Source: Balneolaceae bacterium
GTDB taxonomy: Bacteria > Bacteroidota > Rhodothermia > Balneolales > Balneolaceae
Length of the DNA: 7,698 bases
Reading direction: 5' to 3'
NCBI GenBank assembly: GCA_007134665.1
Contig: SLKH01000383.1
Location: 1-7,698 of the forward strand
Below the pieces are notes generated by a model. It ran no database searches, was not told where the DNA came from, and worked only from the letters and a program-made list of their open reading frames with translations. This document shows positions 6,228 to 7,698 of the stretch, one piece after another (within the stretch, counting starts at the first letter, position 1; each line of letters opens with the position of its first letter). Both the position numbers and the translations under genes were made by a program.

Positions 6228-6572
6228 ATGACTGACCAGGAGTTTCAAATAGCGGTAATTGCCATTGTATTTGGTTCAATCGTATCCATTGCATTTATTG
6301 TTACAATCGGAACAATTATCAAATCTTTTATTAAAAGGAAATCAGGGCCGAATCTTGCCGATAATGAGGAATTTCTGGATGCCCTTCGGCAATTCAAACA
6401 AAAAACGGACCGAAGGCTCTCAAACCTTGAAGCGATAGTGGTGGACAACCAGCCACTGAAGAAACAGACGAAAAGTATCAAATCGCCTGAAGAATCAAAG
6501 TCGATCGAAATTGACGAAGAAAAAGAAGCAAATAGTTCGGAAGGAAGCTTGAAGAATATGTTGAAGGAATAG
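6228..6572 (+). CDS. Second small membrane-anchored coiled-coil protein, probable paralogue of the preceding one
   Basis: This encodes 114 residues from ATG 6228. This start is chosen because AGGAG (6214-6218) lies nine bases upstream; a TTG at 6219 is in frame but sits in that region and overlaps the previous stop. The N-terminus is outside-facing in charge (TDQE), with a membrane helix at about 8-31 and then a basic KSFIKRK stop. A coiled coil spans about 47-72 and ends in RRLSNLEAIVVD, followed by a long, Lys/Glu/Ser-rich disordered tail. The NLEAIV motif and the order helix - basic - coiled coil - charged tail are shared with the upstream protein, so the two are likely tandem duplicates that may form a mixed complex. 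No enzymatic motif is seen. The function is unknown; PspB-like is the closest description. The divIVA gene starts 32 bases further on. Confidence 0.72.
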   Translation: MTDQEFQIAVIAIVFGSIVSIAFIVTIGTIIKSFIKRKSGPNLADNEEFLDALRQFKQKTDRRLSNLEAIVVDNQPLKKQTKSIKSPEESKSIEIDEEKEANSSEGSLKNMLKE

Positions 6573-6604
6573 TCCCAATCAATGAAATTTTAGTACTATC
6601 AGTT

Positions 6605-7228
6605 ATGAAATTAACAGCTCTCGAAATAAAACAACAGGCATTTGACAAATCATTAAGAGGTTATGATCCGGCTGAAGTTCAGGCGTTTCTGAGCCTTGTT
6701 TCCAATGAGTGGGAGCATCTCGTTGCTAAAAATAATGAACTCAATGAGCAGATTGAGAAACTGAATGATAAACTGAAGCATTATGAACGTGTGGAGGCAG
6801 CTTTGCACGAAACCTTACAGACTGCAAGGGATTCTGCTGAACAAAAAATAGAAGGTGCAAAAAAGGAATCACAGAATATCATTGAAAAAGCTGAAATGGA
6901 AGCAAATGCTATTATCAGCGAGGCGAGTCAGCAAAGGCAGCAAATTCGGCAAAGTATCATGAGATTACTCGACCGCCGAAAAGAAATTATCGGTGGAATC
7001 CGGTCCTACCTGGAAGTTGCCCAGGAATCGATTCAGCAGTTTTCAAACGATGAGACCAATCTTTTTAGTTTGCCGAGAGAAGAAGCTGTTGAATTTGAAA
7101 AAGCGGAACATGGTGGTGGTTTCAGATTGTCAAGAAGAGAGAGCAGAGATCAGGAGCCGGGGAAAGAGGGGCCGCAATTACCTCCGGGTTCCGAAGAAAT
7201 GGATGATATCCTTGACGAGATTGATTAA
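6605..7228 (+). CDS. DivIVA-domain protein
   Basis: This encodes 207 residues. The first 29 align residue for residue with Bacillus DivIVA: LTxxxI at 3-8, F13-x-K15-S16-L17-R18-G19-Y20-D21, then EVQAFL (24-29). The membrane-inserting pair Phe17-Arg18 of the Bacillus protein is Leu17-Arg18 here, a conservative change. A long coiled coil follows (about 30-110), then a second helical part with RRKEIIGGIRSYLEVAQ. A disordered tail ends in the acidic MDDILDEID, which might be a docking peptide. DivIVA proteins gather at curved membrane (poles, septa) as scaffolds for division or growth. In FCB bacteria the role is not well known. Position after yggS and two membrane proteins is like the Gram-positive division cluster. 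No Shine-Dalgarno is visible. The purine nucleoside phosphorylase gene starts 36 bases after the stop. Confidence 0.92.
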   Translation: MKLTALEIKQQAFDKSLRGYDPAEVQAFLSLVSNEWEHLVAKNNELNEQIEKLNDKLKHYERVEAALHETLQTARDSAEQKIEGAKKESQNIIEKAEMEANAIISEASQQRQQIRQSIMRLLDRRKEIIGGIRSYLEVAQESIQQFSNDETNLFSLPREEAVEFEKAEHGGGFRLSRRESRDQEPGKEGPQLPPGSEEMDDILDEID

Positions 7229-7264
7229 TTCAGAAATAAACTGCTGAACTCCTAATAAATAAGA

Positions 7265-7698
7265 ATGAAATTCGATACGGTAGAAGAATTCCGGATCAAG
7301 CGCCGGGAAGCACTTGATTATATCCAGGATAAAACCGATTCAAGGCCTGATTACATGTTAATTCTTGGTACAGGATTAGGCCAGCTTGCTGAAGAGATGG
7401 AGGTTGAAACAGAGATTGTCTACGATCGTATTCCTCATTTCCCGGTGTCAACGGTTGAAAGTCATGACGGGAAATTACTGTTTGGTACTCTTGGAGAGAA
7501 AGAAGTAGTTGCCATGCAGGGACGGTTCCACTACTATGAAGGTTATACCATGCAGCAAATCGTATTCCCTGTACGGGTTCTGAGAGAAAACGGTGCGAAT
7601 ACACTTATCGTAAGTAACGCTTGCGGGGGGATGAACCCAAACTATGAAAGAGGGGATGTCATGCTGATTAACGACCATATTAATTTGTTGGGAGACAA
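7265..7698 (+). CDS. Purine nucleoside phosphorylase, N-terminal half (3' end outside window)
   Basis: The gene begins at ATG 7265 and is open to the end of the window (144 codons plus two bases). The product splits purine nucleosides with phosphate into base and ribose-1-phosphate in purine salvage. Motifs of the trimeric (PNP/MTAP) family are present: LILGTGLG (32-39) of the phosphate site, with Thr36 where human PNP has Ser33; P-H-FPVSTVESHDGKL with His67 (human His64); MQGRFHYYEGY with Arg87 (human Arg84); SNACGGMNP (117-125); and the start of INDHINLLGD (135-144). The residue before His67 is Ser, where most relatives have Gly. The base-binding Glu/Asn region lies outside the window, so specificity cannot be judged. 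No Shine-Dalgarno is visible. Probably co-transcribed with the divIVA-like gene, as the gap is only 36 bases. Confidence 0.93.
   Translation, partial: MKFDTVEEFRIKRREALDYIQDKTDSRPDYMLILGTGLGQLAEEMEVETEIVYDRIPHFPVSTVESHDGKLLFGTLGEKEVVAMQGRFHYYEGYTMQQIVFPVRVLRENGANTLIVSNACGGMNPNYERGDVMLINDHINLLGD

Overview
The window reads as a chromosomal housekeeping segment of a moderately low-GC, Gram-negative-type bacterium of the Bacteroidota/Rhodothermota/Balneolota (FCB) side of the tree. Pointers are an exported lipoprotein, a DUF4168 protein, a FAS1-domain protein, a Nif3 / C4-ribbon-type gene pair like that of Bacteroidota, a type-A RNase P RNA, and few clear Shine-Dalgarno sequences. The placement in Balneolota or a neighbouring group is an inference from family resemblance; no rRNA or complete marker set is present. 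There is no mobile element, CRISPR array, tRNA or sign of recent transfer, and no stretch of 300 bases lacks a gene.

Layout. 1-1179 (+): the C-terminal end of a site-2-protease-like membrane protein, a small TPR-like lipoprotein and smpB, closely spaced and probably one operon, closed by a hairpin terminator (1194-1228) that is symmetric enough to serve the convergent gene as well. 1300-1794 (-): a secreted DUF4168 protein. 1969-2487 (+): a FAS1 (fasciclin) protein, divergent from it. 2522-2900 (-): rnpB, the RNase P RNA, delimited by a perfect 10-bp P1 helix. 3118-4919 (-): a two-gene unit of a Nif3/YbgI-like metalloprotein and a coiled-coil protein of the CT398/C4-zinc-ribbon family that has lost every cysteine. 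5138-7698 (+): yggS (PLP homeostasis), two small membrane-anchored PspB-like coiled-coil proteins, a DivIVA-domain protein, and the first 144 codons of a purine nucleoside phosphorylase that runs off the window.

Most interesting points. (a) The right-hand cluster, yggS - two small membrane proteins - divIVA, resembles the Gram-positive ylmE-sepF-ylmG-ylmH-divIVA division cluster, but with two paralogous PspB-like proteins in the middle. (b) The ribbon protein next to Nif3 keeps the family frame yet has no zinc ligands. (c) The nif3-like gene appears to start at TTG, and its Shine-Dalgarno can be folded into a hairpin, close to a perfect 14-bp palindrome. I see no self-contained exotic defence or mobile system here; the candidate novelty is the membrane/DivIVA module.
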